A stretch of 64,000 nucleotides of DNA from Anarhynchus alexandrinus (Eukaryota > Chordata > Aves > Charadriiformes > Charadriidae), in contig VUYV01000101.1 of NCBI GenBank assembly GCA_008711295.1, positions 1,297,712 through 1,361,711 of the forward strand, read 5' to 3'. How positions within the stretch are numbered: position 1 is the stretch's first letter; every line of letters begins with the position of its first letter. A program made the position numbers and the translations under genes. Below, in pieces: positions 1-13,324 of the stretch. The notes under the pieces are model-generated. The model worked only from the letters and a program-made list of their open reading frames with translations. It did not search any database and had not been told where the DNA came from.

Positions 1-971
1 GGCACTTGGAGAAGCTTCCCTCTCAACCATGTGTACTGAAGACAGTTTTGGGGAGAGTAGCATTCTCTGTCTTCTCCATTTCTTCCTTTGATTTTTTCTG
101 CTTATAATCATCATCAGGACATTGATGTATAAAATAGCTTTTCTTATATGAACTGCTGAGTAATTTAAGAGGCTGAATGATGGTGGGACTTTGGACTGAG
201 AGATGGGAAGGAATCTTTCCTCCCCTCTGTCATCCTTTTCTACCCTTTTCTCTGCCTTTAGAAGATCTACTTGTAAGTTTATGACTTTCTATTTTATAAT
301 GAGGTTGACTTATGTAGATGCTGTATTGTGAGATTTGAAAGGCATTGAAGTTCCTGATTCTGACCAACCAGGTTAGGTTCCTAAGCATTATTGTGGTCAA
401 TTAAGACTAGTTTCAGTGAGCAATATCACCCTTGTTCACTCTTTGGTGATCAGTGTGATGTGAAAAATGTCTCTCTCCGCCTTTAGTACTCTACTTCCTT
501 AGAAAATATGGTCCTCCAGAATAAGAGTATTAAATACACTTAAATAAGTAACTACCACACCTGTATGCTAGAATGAGATGCTAGTAAGTATAGGAGAATG
601 TTGGTTTAAAGCAATACAATCTGGAATATGGTCGTGATCTAGGCATGCTTGTTTCCCTTCTGACCTACCCTTGCATTATTAGAGTGACTTTTTTGACAGT
701 ATTGATTTAGTCAGAATTAACCAGTAGTTAGGAATGTTAATTTGCAACTTCTGCATAACTTCTGTATAATTTCAGAAGATTTTATTAACAGGCTGAAAAC
801 TGTGTCTTAATTCTGACATTTCTTTGGAGTGCTCAGATCTTTCTTTCTGCAGCCTTCCAGTGTTTGTTCTGTCCGTTCTGATTCTTGGACATGGACTCAT
901 GGGCGTTCAGTTATGCTAGTGGAGAAAAAGTTGTATGATAAATGAAATCTTTGTCTTTTATGGTATAATAG
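1..971 (+). other. intron (VWA3B, left edge of window)
   Basis: AT-rich non-coding sequence upstream of the first recognisable exon. It ends in a T-rich stretch and a TAG acceptor just before 972. I see no ORF, repeat family or RNA gene in it. Confidence 0.5.
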
Positions 972-1090
972 ATGTTACCGTTGGCCCACGTGAGCAACGA
1001 CAAGAAGAGGATCACACTAATTAATCCTCAGGCAGTGAATCTTGATGCCTATAAAGAGAAGCTGGAACAAGCAATTAAATCCTATGAAAG
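972..1090 (+). CDS. VWA3B: VWA3B exon (linker downstream of the VWA domains)
   Basis: The 119-nt exon follows a TAG acceptor and ends at a strong donor (GAAAG|gtaagt). Read in phase 0 it gives 39 codons plus two bases, starting MLPLAHVSNDKKRITLI and ending in a charged helical stretch (YKEKLEQAIKSYE). The leading ATG is probably internal rather than the start codon, because VWA3B-type proteins carry their VWA domains N-terminal to this part. Those exons would lie left of the window. The split AG|G arginine codon joins in frame to the exon at 3907. The VWA3B assignment rests mainly on the downstream DUF4537 exons and on my memory of the family, not on a search. The related paralogue VWA3A is an alternative. 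Confidence 0.65.
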
Positions 1091-3906
1091 GTAAGTCCAC
1101 TCATCAGAAATTTATCATCTTTGCAGTCTAATTTTGGATTTTTTCTTATGTAGTGGGTATTAGCTTACACATGCTTTGCTCAATGCTGGTAATTCTGCAC
1201 GCTTTAATTGACACACTTTAATCCACCATCAACCTGTAGGAGAAATGTTTATTTTCCTCCAAAAAACATGCAGAATGAAAAAACAGATAATAGGCAAGGA
1301 GATATTAAATAACTTGTTGCTCATACTATGTTTGTTCAATGACAAAAAAAAATTTTTTTTTATTTTCTGGGAATAAACCTGGGGAGGAATCCCCCTAAAC
1401 ATACAGTAATAGCCAGACTTTTAACTTACAATTAAGCTCATAAATCCATAGGCTGACATTTAAATTAGTGGCTTGCTTTTTGCTGCCAGCTGCCTAGGAC
1501 CTAACTATGGATGCAGGAGTGTAATTGAGATACTATAAGATACTGACAACTTTAATTATTTTTTTTTTTGAGAAAGGTATGCATGTGCTTATTAATTAAA
1601 TGTTGGTAAAAGCACATCAGAAGTAAGGACACAAGGACGTTACATCTCTAAGCTATTTCTTTCCTTGATCTAACTTTGTGCGTGTTTTTTGAAGTAATGC
1701 AATTATTTGAGTAATGTCACTCAGTAGCCTTATGAGAGCTTTGACTAGAATTGTTTTAATAAATGAAATATCTTTTCAGGCTATATTCTAATAACATTTG
1801 CATATGTAATTATTTTATGTGATCAAAAACCCTTGATGACAAGTGTTTAGTCTTTGTTTTTTGATGAATTCCACTGAGGCCCTTTACATTATTTTTTTTC
1901 CTCTGTAGCTCCATGATCATACCAGTTCTTTTTAAAGCTTGTAATAGCTCTCTTTTTCATTCCCATTTCCTATTTCTAAATGTATCTGTCTTTTGTGGTA
2001 AAAATCAAGAATTATGGTGTGCAAATGCTGCTTGCTATGTCTAATATTAATGGAATTCAGTGAAGACAAATCTATTTGGTTTGTGTCCTCTGTCTCTGAG
2101 ACAATATTGTTTTTATCAGGCTGATGAAGAACTCCTAGAAATCTGGATTTGTCACTCATTTTGATAGAAGGTTCAAGTGGTATATTTTTTATGACGACTT
2201 CTGAAAAAACATTCAAGTTTTTCATTGCTGTGCCATACCATTGAATATTTTACATTTATTGACTTCAATTTTGAGGGAAAGAAAAGTGTTTTCTGGTTAA
2301 ACTCTGATGATCTTCTACTGACAGCATTTTCCCAGTCTCCCTAAAACTCTGATGAGCGGGAGTATGGTTTACTTCTGTTTACCCATAGAGGTCAATGAAT
2401 CAGTGTATTTACAATAGTAGGATTGAGTTCCCTACTTCTGTGAAAAAGTTGTATAGAAGAGAGATCTGCCTGAAGATCCTTATAATTGACAATGTAAAAA
2501 AGATTTCTCATTGCTTTTCCTTTATATGTGAAACAGAAACCCAGTCAAATTTATTTTGCTGTAAATGCCACAGTACTTTTCCAGTAATTGAATTTGCAAA
2601 GGCTGCAGTTCAGCTTTGTGAATAGTGATTGGTCACAAATTTTCTCTGACATCTACAGATGAGGCAATATATCAGGGCATGCAGGTTTCAAGAACAGAAG
2701 CAAGCATGACAATATCTTCCCCATATGTAGATTGACCTTAGCATCAGATTAAGAGGGTGAAAAGTGGCAAGGGCAGAAATTTTCTGCTCTGACAAAGAGA
2801 ATATCCAGTATTAACGGAGAAAAACTCTGGAAGCCTCAAAATGTATATGATCTTGTATAGCCAGAGGCTTTTACAAATGAGTTAGTTATGAGTGTGAACA
2901 TTTAGAAGTATGAAATAGGCAGTGGAGCGTGCTGAGACTGCAGATTGTGAAAGAAGTAAGTAATTTACATTCTAAAAATGCTGGGGTTTGGTTTCTAGTA
3001 GATAAAATGAATCAACAAGAAATTCATATTCACAGTCTGGTGTTAATGAGCTTTTTTGTACATGCACCAGTAAATCTAGAAAGACTCTTAAAAATCTAAT
3101 GGTTACAATCTGAATTTTTCCTAACAATGAATTTTTTCTTGTGTTTCCAATGGAAGTTTGGAAATTTTTCTATAATTACAACAATTAGGATTATCGGTAG
3201 GTGTTTATTTCTATATTGTGAAATGAAGTAATTGAGTGATGGCTTAATTGTTTGAGATGCTAATAAATAGAGAAAACTGTAAGCTAGATGACCTAATAAG
3301 AGTTCATAATTTATGCCTAATAAGGAAAAGCAGAAAGTTTAGTGGTGCTTTTAAAAGATCTCAGAACTGCATTGCTTTGGGATAATCACTTTTGTTTTCC
3401 TGTCAGTGTTTTTTCTTCATAGCCAGAGTTTAATGAAGTAGAAACCTGAATAGCACAACTGAGGGGTTATTTTAGGAGAAAAGAAAAAAAAATTAGCATT
3501 GCTCTTCATGTGTCTTCAAGCTACAGTTTTCTGAAACTGTTTAATTGGAAGAACTGTGCTTAGCTTAACTGGCATTTAATCGGTTTTGTTATTTGATTTA
3601 GCTTGCTGGTGTTGAAGAGAACCATCCATAGAAAATCGTGACAGGAAGCAGCAGTCATTGCCATTAATCCTTCTACAACCCTGAAATAGTCATGTTGCTA
3701 CTTGATGGAAGATGCTGTTTTCCCATCTTCTCTTGCAGTTGATAATTTCATAGCTGAATGATAAGGATACCATTTGATGATGCAGTGCTCTTGGAATACA
3801 AATTGGTGCAGATATCTTAAGAAACTGTGTTTATTTGCTAGTTTTGAGATGATCAGATGCACAAAGAACTGCATTCCCTCAAAAACTTCTTTGCTTTCTT
3901 TAATAG
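1091..3906 (+). other. intron
   Basis: AT-rich intron of 2.8 kb with several A/T homopolymer runs (for example near 1345 and 1560). No recognisable mobile element or coding segment. The ORF on the minus strand at 1932-2225 has low-complexity composition and no splice context. Confidence 0.55.
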
Positions 3907-3957
3907 GCGCCTAAACCTAGTAATTTGGAGAGCACTATCTCAGGAGGAAAGAGACAA
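3907..3957 (+). CDS. VWA3B: VWA3B short exon
   Basis: A 51-nt exon preceded by a T-rich tract and a TAG acceptor, with donor GACAA|gtaagc. It enters in phase 2, which fits the AG left by the exon at 972, and leaves in phase 2. The product is RLNLVIWRALSQEERD plus part of a lysine codon. The Trp/Arg/Leu-rich helix and the LSQEERD turn look like a continuation of the charged linker. It is too short to be found by ORF length alone. Support comes from in-frame joining on both sides. Confidence 0.65.
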
Positions 3958-6127
3958 GTAAGCTATCACCTTTTGGTTTTCTAAATTATCTCTGAAAGGC
4001 TGGTTGTAAATATTTGATCCTTTTTTATCACTATTGCTCTAACCAACTGGTTTTATTTTCAAATATTTCATAACTATACCTTACTTTCAAAAATGTATAT
4101 ATGATATGGAGTAATATTAAATTCTGGACCTCCTTCTAGCAGTGCTCATTATTTTCAAAGGAAAGGACTTGCATTCCATTTGAATGGTGCTGGTCTATTC
4201 TTAATCAGTGGCAGGTGGCAGGGCCTCGGGAGGGCAGCATGCCATTGCTTTTGGCATCAAGGTAAATCTTCTCTCATCTGGTAAAGAGCACTTCAGTGGC
4301 TGATTTGTAAAGGTATAAGCAGTGCCTTTACAGCATGTGCTGGAACTATATATCACAGTGGAAGTTTGTACTCCTTTAACCAGTCTGTTTCTGTGTATTG
4401 ATTTAGAAAACTAGCAACTGTATAAAGAGCACTGACATCAGTGAAGTTAGTGTCTGTTTACTTCAGAGAATAAAGTGAAGATCAATTAATGAAAACTGAA
4501 TTGGCATGAAATATTCTAGGCAGAAAAATTGCAATGGAAAGTAGAATGCTTTTAAGAATACTTAAGCTAACAAGCAAAAAATACATAGTGCTGTCATCAG
4601 TGAGGAGAACTAAAACCCTATTCTGGTGCAGAGAGGAAATGAAGGCTGTTAATGAAAAGAGCAGTATATAAATAAAAAAAGGATATAGATGTCTGTTGAG
4701 AGACAATGAGTTATAGAGTATAGAATGTTGACCAGGTAGTATCCAAAATATTTTATTGTTGATAATGTATGGTAAATTATGTATATAAGAAAAAAAAAAG
4801 TCCTAGCAATTGTACAGTCTGTTGCCAAAGGGGCATATTAAAATTGTTAATATTGGTGCATAGAAATTGAAATATTTGATCTGTTTCTTTTCTAAATTTC
4901 AAATTTGAATGATCATTTTTGTGTATTACAAAAGAATCACAACAGGCTTTCAAAATTGTTAGTAATCTGAAGGGAGAGGGTAATGAAGTCTACTGACTTG
5001 GTCACAGGAGTCCCGAAAGAATTGGTTGAGGAGCTCTCTGGTTCACTAGTGAGTAATCAAAAGGCTATCTCAGATACTATGGAAATTCAGACTTACTAGA
5101 GAAGTAGCGATATTGTTCTTGTGTTCAAAATGGTTGAGAGATCCAGCTCAGAAGATAAGTTAACTGGACTTTGATTATAGATGAATAATTGACTCAGAGA
5201 ACAAAATTTAGGTAAATAACTATACCAGTCAGTATCATTTCAATACAAAGCAGTTCCTAGAGGAGAAGAGAGATGAGCAGTGACAAAGAGTAGGGCAACG
5301 TGGTAGGCATCACCATGGTTGTATGTTTTGGTGAGACAGACACTTACATATTCTCTCCAGGTCAAGGTTTCACGTTTTTTAAATGCTGGCAAAGCTGTAG
5401 AGAAGTGTCACAGGAATGATTTTAATATAAAAAAGAAGTATGTTACTTCCAAGTGGAGATTTAAAGAGTTTTACCTTTTCTGGATTTTGGGGGTTTTAGT
5501 TTTGTTTTTTCAACAAGATGACTGTATCTGATTCACCTTTCTGTGTAGGTACCTTCAGTGTGTAGGTTCAAAATGGCTCTTTAGTCCAGTGGATATTGAC
5601 ATAACCCGAACCATGGATGGAAGCAAACACCTGATCATTGAGTGAAAATTGAGCAGTGCAGGAATGACAGAGGAATAAACAGCAGGAGAGTGCCTCTTTT
5701 TTATGTGATCAGTCAAGACTGATGTGGCAAATCAGGACTTAATAGCATCTAGATGCTTGCCGCTTCACCCTAGCTGCTACTCCAGAAGGGCCAGGGATTT
5801 CCATAATTTCCCAGACATCTGCAAGTTCTTTATTGATGCCTCACATACTCTAGGACATCTAAAATGGCACCAAACATCTATGCTCAGCCACTTGAATTGC
5901 TCTGTAGATGTCTTTGTATGAGATATGGTTAAACCAGATGGGATTGTTTGACTAAACGCAATGGTACCTGGATGAAACACATGAACTTGTGGCATACAGA
6001 AGATAGATTGGATGAATCTAATGTTTTATTCTGCCTTTAAGCTTTGTGATTCTATTTGTAAAGTACTGCCAAAATTAAAATTTTTCCTACTTGGGATTAC
6101 TGATTTTTTTTTTTAATTTTTTTTTAG
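3958..6127 (+). other. intron
   Basis: Intron of 2.2 kb ending in a long polypyrimidine/poly-T tract before the acceptor at 6126-6127. ORFs inside it (4482-4706 minus, 5319-5531 plus, 5724-5995 both strands) show no family resemblance and no exon signals. Confidence 0.55.
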
Positions 6128-6347
6128 ATTTAAAGAGCATGGGCCAGTCCAATATATGCAACATAAAGAAGCTTTGCTGGAGGCTTTAGAGAATTTGGAA
6201 TGGCCAATTTCCTATGAAGATGTAATGTTGTTAGAAGATGAGATACTGGCAGCATTAACATATATACAACAAGCCTCTGATCTTCAGGAAGCTGTCAAAA
6301 AGGAAACTGAGAAAAGCTCAGAATCACACATAAGCAACAATAAAAAG
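6128..6347 (+). CDS. VWA3B: VWA3B exon encoding an acidic helical segment
   Basis: A 220-nt exon that enters in phase 2 and ends in phase 0 at NNKK|gtaata. It encodes about 73 residues: FKEHGPVQYMQHKEALLEAL, then a WPISYEDVMLLEDEI stretch, LTYIQQASDLQEA, and a Lys/Glu/Ser-rich end. The heptad-like spacing suggests helices and perhaps a short coiled coil. The acceptor is preceded by an uninterrupted T tract. This is one of the clearest exons in the window, because the reading frame stays open from the acceptor to the donor and both phases match its neighbours. I believe this segment belongs to VWA3B, but it carries no catalytic motif that I can name. Confidence 0.72.
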
Positions 6348-9300
6348 GTAATAGATATTCCAGATATGCCTCTTCAGTATGTGCTTCTGGAATAATATTG
6401 ATCTGTGGTAATAGCTGATAAATTGAGTGTTTAGCATGATGTTGTTATACAAATGGATAGAGGAAAGAAGGTAGTTAAAATGAGAGCAAGCTTTCAATAA
6501 CTTTTTGGAAGTACCAGGGAAACAAAAATTCTGGAGCTGAGAGCCACAGAAACAGCATCTTAGAAACAAATCTGAGCAAAGTATCTTTACCTCCTCTGCA
6601 ATAAAAGCAGAGTTACATATGAAAGAAGAGAAAGAAGAGATATATGAAAGGCAGTTACGAGATAAGATTTGGGGTTGGGTTAATATCCAATAAACAGGAC
6701 TAAAAGATTTTGTAACATTGGAGTAATTCACTATAATCTTCCATGGGATCTTTCTTCTAAGAGAAAAAAGGAAGAGAAGGGGTGGGATTCAGCTTCATAA
6801 TTGGACTCTGAAATTTAGCTGTCCGTAAAAGGTAGGCATACGTGAAGTGGTAGATAATCTCACAGTGTTGTGAACAGAGCCCTAGTTGACAGTCAGTGGC
6901 ATCTGAAAAGCTGTTTAGCTCATCCTAAAGTGTACACCTACTTACTATTGGTAAGTCAGAGCGCTCTCTCCATTCCATTAATACATTAGAAGAAAGTAGC
7001 TACTCTGAAACTGTGGTTGAAATTTGAGATTTTTGATTGAGAGAGGAATCCCCAAGATGAACCTCTTATTTTACCTGGAATGCTATTAGAGATTTAATGA
7101 AATGCCTATGGAAATATATGAAGCAAGAAGTATAAAAATAACTAGTAAGTTATTTTAGGCGGTCCCATTGGAAGAGAGAATGCACTTTTTCATTTTAGCT
7201 TTTTCTGTGGTGGTATATATGTTCAGAAAACATATCTTAGGTTACAATGTTGTATTCTCCTATTATTTTCACACATTCAGAATATTCTTGAAAATGAATT
7301 GATTCTACCTTAATGATTTCATCTTCGAGTTATGAACATGAATTCTCAGGGAAATGAAAAACATACTATTAAGTTTTGAAAAGCAATTTAACCTTCCCCC
7401 ATGAAAAGATATCTGTATACACTGTTGATGCTTTAAAATTCACAGTACTTACTTCTGAAAAAGAACAAACCATTTCTCTTATTTGGTTTCAAGTTTTTTC
7501 ATCTAATATATTCATCAAACGGTGCTTCACTGGGAGTGCTGCTGCCTCTGCAGAACTGCTGTGTAGGTGCAGTTGTACTATGATAATATTAAAATATGCT
7601 CTATAGGAAATTAATAAGAAAGAAAATCTTCTTTCAGACCTCTAAGGTCTAATAGAGCATAGTAAAGAACAAATAGGGAATTCATCATAAAGCTCATATA
7701 TTAATGTATTCCTTCTCTTTTTCATTGTTTTATATCGCTGAGTGAGAGAAACAACTTTTTGACTGAACTTGAAGGTGTCGTTGGCCTAGTTGCAGTGAAT
7801 GCTGAGGAAATTCCTATGCTTTGTAGTATGTAGGAAACACAATAAAATGATCATAGTAGTTCTTTTTTGCCCTGATATATGCCTGTATACATATACAAAT
7901 ATGTATATATGTATACATATATCAGTTTGGAGGGGTAATCTAAGTGAAACTCAAATGAGCAGAATACAAACCTACGCTGTGAGTTCGCAGCAATGAATAG
8001 GAATATGCAATTGGAATTTACAATTGTAAATTATGCCAAGTATCCATATACTCTACCTAGTAGGTCATGCCTAGAAATGTGCCGGTGTTCTTGAAAAAGG
8101 CAATCTTTTGTTTTATTTGACATTCCTTGACTGAGATATACCTCTCTTTTCATTGTGATAGTTTTCACAATGAGCTATAGCATTTTACATAGTATGCCAT
8201 AAGTTATAAAAAAATATTTGTGTAAAATTGGATAGAATATATTATGATAACACAGGCCATGTATGAAAATAAATTCTTATGGGCAGGATCATGTTCAGTT
8301 TGGAGGATTTGCTCCACTAAGAATGTACATTTGAAAACATTTTAATGTCTTCAAAACCAGATGATTTTGATTCATTTTACATTAGTCTGAAAATATTATA
8401 TTGCTCGTACAGCTATTTTGATTATTGATTTACTTCTGCCATAGAATGTCCCAATACAAGAGCAGCAGAAACAGGTTCATGTTTCATTTGTTGACTGTAA
8501 TTTTACTGTTGCCTTGAAACAACCAATGTGTGCTCTCAGACATGATGTGATTAACATTGTGCAATCACTTATCCTGAGTCAACCTGCTTTAGGAGCCTAA
8601 TCAGAGCACCATCTTCAGTAATTGCTAATCTGCAACTGAAAGGCTTTAAGAGTGAGAGGCAGAAATGCAGATGTAATTAGAATTCTGTTTATGTGGCGGG
8701 AAAAAACAGTAAAAAAAAAACCAAAACAAAAAAACTGAGGAGCCTTTTAAAATGCTGTCAGAGGTTTTCCCAACTGTGATTTCTGTCTACAAAATGGGTT
8801 TAAAAAATAAACTGCCAGCTGAAATACATTACAGCAAGGAAATAGCCGGTATGAATGGCACTGAATGAAAATTGTCATTGTGAGATGTTAGAAAAATTAC
8901 AATTATCCTGGAGGTCTACTCAACAAAGCACACTTTTAAATTGCCAGCTAATTTTTTTACTAAATTCAAAATAAACCCCCTTAGTTTTTAGCTTTTAAGG
9001 GTTCCTAATTACCTTCACAACTTCTTAAAAGAATTAGTAATCCTTTTTGGATGTCCTTGCTAGGCGAGCTTTCTGTTTAAGCCTACAACTGAATTAATGA
9101 TCTGGTTATCCTCCCTCTGTGCTCTGACCTTCTCTGGGAGTTGTGTTCAGGCTTCTATGTTTGCACATATGTGTGGAAGGTAGGGTATGCCAGTGCCTTA
9201 TTGGAGGGGGATGAAGTAGATAGACATCCATCTGCACAGGGCAGTGAGATGACTGAAGACCCATAGTGTTGCAAAAGAAATAAATGCTTTGGGAAATGAG

Positions 9301-9410
9301 CAGACACATTTAGATATTATCAGGCAAAATATAAAACACTGAACATTGATGATTACCTATTTGGAGGACTAATGTAGACCATATTTTACTCAGTTCCTTT
9401 TGCTCTACAG
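6348..9410 (+). other. intron
   Basis: Intron of 3.1 kb ending in a pyrimidine-rich tract (TTTTGCTCTACAG). It holds an AT palindromic microsatellite-like stretch at about 7884-7923. The segment from about 8430 to 8990 has a denser, less A/T-run-dominated composition with TAATTAG-type sites and may be conserved non-coding DNA, which I cannot test. No gene is seen. Confidence 0.5.
7884..7923. repeat. AT-rich palindromic microsatellite
   Basis: About 40 nt of alternating GTATAC/ATATAC units that can fold back on themselves. It lies in a VWA3B intron with no sign of function. Confidence 0.6.
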
Positions 9411-9489
9411 ATTAAAGCATGGGTTGACAAAAATCTTGCTCTTCAGGCTGGCACTCAGCTTTCATCTAAAGATATTAAAAATGAGGAAT
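9411..9489 (+). CDS. VWA3B: probable VWA3B exon, donor uncertain
   Basis: After a good acceptor the frame reads IKAWVDKNLALQAGTQLSSK and continues DIKNEE. It enters in phase 0, matching the phase-0 end of the exon at 6128. The nearest usable donor is GGAAT|gtataa, giving 79 nt and phase 1. A second possibility, TTTTG|gttttt at 9505, gives 95 nt and phase 2. Neither joins cleanly to both the candidate micro-exon at 13022 and the DUF4537 exon at 13325, so the right edge is provisional. The Trp-containing amphipathic helix resembles the preceding linker. Confidence 0.5.
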
Positions 9490-12400
9490 GTATAATTTAC
9501 TTTTGGTTTTTTTTCCTAATAAGTAACTGCTTTGACTTAAAATATTGTATCTATTTTCTATTTGTCAAGCATAACAGTTAACCATAATTTCTTATGTTTT
9601 TTCTCACTGAATTATAAAGCTGTTTGTGACATGATGTCACTTAGTAAAAGGACTTTTTCAGGGTCCCCTACCTGCTTCTCATTAGATCACCTCAGATCTA
9701 CTGGGGTCATGGTGTTATTGTTCTCCAAGCACGATAGCTTCCAGGACAGTTTGGTGCATTCCATTAATGGCCGTAACATTTTAATGTAAAGTATTTCTTT
9801 CCCTAAGTATCACAATCTGGCCTTTGAGAGTGATGGAGAAAATTTCACCTCATACTAAATATTTCTGGTTTTGCATATGAATGGATTTCAGATTCCGCAG
9901 AGAGATAAAGCCACATTCATTGTAAGGATCCACTCTCATTAAGAATATACTTTTAAAAGTACTGTGTTTCCCTTAGGATGAGCTTGAATGTGCAAGGCTT
10001 ATGCTTGTTTGTGATCCTGTTGAGTGGTTACCATGTGATAAAAATAACTTAAAATTATTAATAAGCATAGTGTGTTTTGTAAAGCATGTTTATTTGGGTC
10101 GAAAGGGACCTCTAGTGGCTCTTTAAGTGTGTTCTTTCTGAAAAATATATTTCATATACAACTGATTTAATTATTCCTAATGAAATATATATAGCTGAGA
10201 CTTGATTCTTTACAAGAATGGAAATTATGGATCTCCCTTGGCATTTCTTCTGTTTCATGGTGTCCTAATTCTTACACTCCTCATTCTTCCTCACGGTTTA
10301 AGGATCACTAATCGCTGTCCATTTATAGCTTTTTTGCATTTGTATGTTTCCTAAACAGCTTGGCATCCCCTGTCTTTGTTCTTGTGTTTCTTTAGGGAGA
10401 CAGGCAAAACCAATATTCCAAATAGCACAACGACAAAAGAGTTATAACTACCTAGAAATGTTTGATCAAATTTTCCATTGTCATCAGTGAAGTAACCTGT
10501 TGGACAAACAGTGCGAGGCTGCCAAAAGTTAGGCTCTTTCATAAAAGTGGGCTGTGGTCTACACAGAATGAGCTTGTTGCCACTGACAGCCTGGAAAACG
10601 CAGTGTTTGCATGGCTCTGGAGGTGTCAGGATTGTGAAAAGCCAAAGTTAGAGCCAAGATACATGGAGATGTGCGAATAGTCTTCCAATCTATTCTCACT
10701 TACAGAAGGAAAGTGCAAAAACTAATCTCTTTGACAGGGAATTTTTAAAAATGCAGCAGGTATTGGCAGGGAGAAACAAAGTCTCTGTCACCTCATATGG
10801 TTTAAATGCATTGCTTTCAACAGAAGCAGAGCTAAACAGGGTGAAAATCCCTGAGAATCAGACAGGACTATTTTGTAATAAAAATACTGGAGAACGATAT
10901 TCCAGAAATGGGCACTCTGACAGTATCTGCATCAATTGCGCTGAACACCTAAAGGCTGTGTGAAAGGAAGGAGAGGTGGATTTGAATTTAGACAGTATTT
11001 CTGAGCCATCTGAATTCTGCAGAACTTGGCATCCTCATTGTAGATGCCTGCACAGTTTTTATTATTTGGATTAATGCGGAGTGCTGGAAGTTGCCCAAGT
11101 TATTAGTCAAGCATTACAAATTAGTTGATAATAAATATTCAGCAGCAGCTGTCCCTTTGGAGCCTGAGGAATTAAGGAAATGGTTTACTCAAATACCTTT
11201 TTGTGTCTGTGGAGCTGTAAGTCTTTGGACTCAAATCAGCCTTTGTTAGGTTGTACTTCAAGCAGTCAGTTAAGCATTATGATGAGCCTCTGGTTTGGAC
11301 TGAGTTTGAAGAACAGAACAGTTGATATAATTTATATTCTATAGGGGTAAAGAATAAACTAGAAAACCCTCACATATCTCCCATGTAAAATATCTCTGCT
11401 TTTTTGTGTGTGTGTTTTTCTTATTTTTAGGACTTTTTTAGGGTTGTTTGAGATTTTTGTGTGGGAGATTGGAAAAAAGAGTTTGTGATAGTTATAGTCA
11501 AACTGAGAACAAACAATTTAGTCAAAGTTATTCCCATCTTTTCTGTCATTATTGACTGTTAGGGAAAATTGAGTATCAAAATCAAATACATCTTTTTAGG
11601 AAGAAAAATGTCGTCAGACAAGGAAGCAGATCATACACACCCTAGCAAGGAGGGGCGTTTAGGAGTCTATAGTTGTTTTTCAGAGCAGTGTGCAGATCTG
11701 TGGAAAAGTTTGAGATTTCAAGCTGTGTGTTTTTATGATTCAAAGGAACTGTATAAGAGATGGATGCTTCCACATTGTTTACGAAGTAGGCTAGTAAGTA
11801 TGTGTTTTAAAAATTAATGGGGGAACTGATTTATTTAACTTTGCACTTGCTTATAATTTATGTTTAGAAATATTATTATGATCATTATGGAGAAAATAGT
11901 AGACTTTTTCAAGAATTAATTTGCTGTTGTAGTAAATATGAATTATAGTGTTTTCTCGAGGATTATTAAAATGTACTTATAAAAATACTGGGATTACGGA
12001 CTTTCCAATATTAGAAAGAAAAAGGTTTTATATCATCAGTTTTCTTAATTTTCTCAGGAAAGCAAAATGTAAAGTGTTCTTTCACAGTCTGACATATACA
12101 CATAATCACATAACACTCTGATCCTCTCAAAACTTCGCCCTGAATGGGAAGAAATTCTTCTAAAAAAAAAAAAAGGAATTCAGGAACATAATTTACGTTA
12201 AAGGCAAATAACACTGAGACTCCATAAAATGTTAATGTGAGATTTAAAGGGCTTTAAGGTAAAAGAATATGGTGACTGTAAAATCAAGTACGCTGAAGCT
12301 TAGAAAGCCCAACAAGTATATTTTTACATAGAGCCACCTGGGATTTATGAGTCTTCTGGTATTTTTCACGCACTGTGTTTCCTGCAGCCCCCTGCCTCAG

Positions 12401-13021
12401 TTGTTGTGTGAGATCCATCACGCTTTTTGCATTCTTCATTCAGTTACTACTAATTGCACTCATTGACTTCAGCTAGGAGTTGTGTTGGTCTATGTACAGC
12501 CAGCCCCATTGGTATTTCAATTCTCACCATCCGGTGCGTGGTCCCCCAGACTGATTTATGAGCAATTCAACAGAAAGCTCTGGTGTTATGTGTGGCTGTG
12601 GTTATGTTACAAGAGCTGTAGTCTGGGCAGTTGTGCCCCAAAGAGGAGTATTAGGGTATGAAGAACCCAAACTAGCAGGGCAGAATGACGGACAGTGGCA
12701 GCTCTGGAAATTGTGGTTTAACATTTTGCTAAACTGGAATGTTTTAAAACTGCTGAAATTTTTAATTTATACTTTGTAAATAAAAATTCTTTCTAGACCC
12801 TTCAAGATTTTTTTAAAAAATTGTTGGTTCTGTATTTGATTTTTTTAATCAATTATTCCACACTGTGAGGTATTTTTAATGAAAATAAGATTATTGTGAA
12901 GACCCAGCTATCTCGACAAAATGGATATGTGTAGCACCTTCACTTATTCTGCAAAATTGGTTTATTTTTCCTTACCTTGTACTTGAATATGAATTGTACA
13001 ACTTTGTAACATTTTTTTTAG
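9490..13021 (+). other. intron
   Basis: Intron of 3.5 kb. A short string at about 10097-10135 faintly resembles the last bases of a CR1 (gggtcgaaagggacctct) but is too short to call. ORFs at 10462-10963 and 11569-11817 lack splice or family support. Confidence 0.45.
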
Positions 13022-13053
13022 GAAAATGGCAGCTAGAGGCATAGTTTATCAAG
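13022..13053 (+). CDS. VWA3B: candidate VWA3B micro-exon (phase unresolved)
   Basis: This 32-nt stretch has a textbook acceptor (T-run then TAG) and a textbook donor (CAAG|gtaagt). Only one frame is open, giving KMAARGIVYQ. That frame needs a phase-2 entry and leaves in phase 1, whereas the next exon at 13325 starts in phase 0. Joining them as read gives an immediate stop. Explanations include a sequencing or assembly indel, a missed intermediate exon or alternative acceptor, or the stretch not being an exon. The strong splice sites are the only reason to list it. Confidence 0.35.
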
Positions 13054-13324
13054 GTAAGTTTCTGCCTGAACACTTGAAAATATAGGTATTGTTATGACCA
13101 CGTTAAAGAAGATTTTGTAGTGAAAAGTCTTAGAATATCTTATCCATGAGTAATTCCTGTAACATAGCTTCCTCTGTTTATAACTATTCTGAATGTTTAA
13201 AATAATTCCAGTTTACTGTGAATTATCAGCAGAGGTCAGAACATTACATTGCCTAAATTCCAAAGGATAGATTGAGGGTGACTGGCTTAGTTGTTATGGA
13301 AAAAATAATTGTATCAAATTACAG

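Noticed and set aside
6324..6731. 135-codon minus-strand ORF overlapping the 6128 exon
   Set aside because: Antisense to the end of a well-supported VWA3B exon and the following intron. Low-complexity Ser/Phe/Tyr-rich.
10097..10135. Possible CR1 tail remnant
   Set aside because: About 20 matching bases without the octamer tail or the rest of the 3' UTR.
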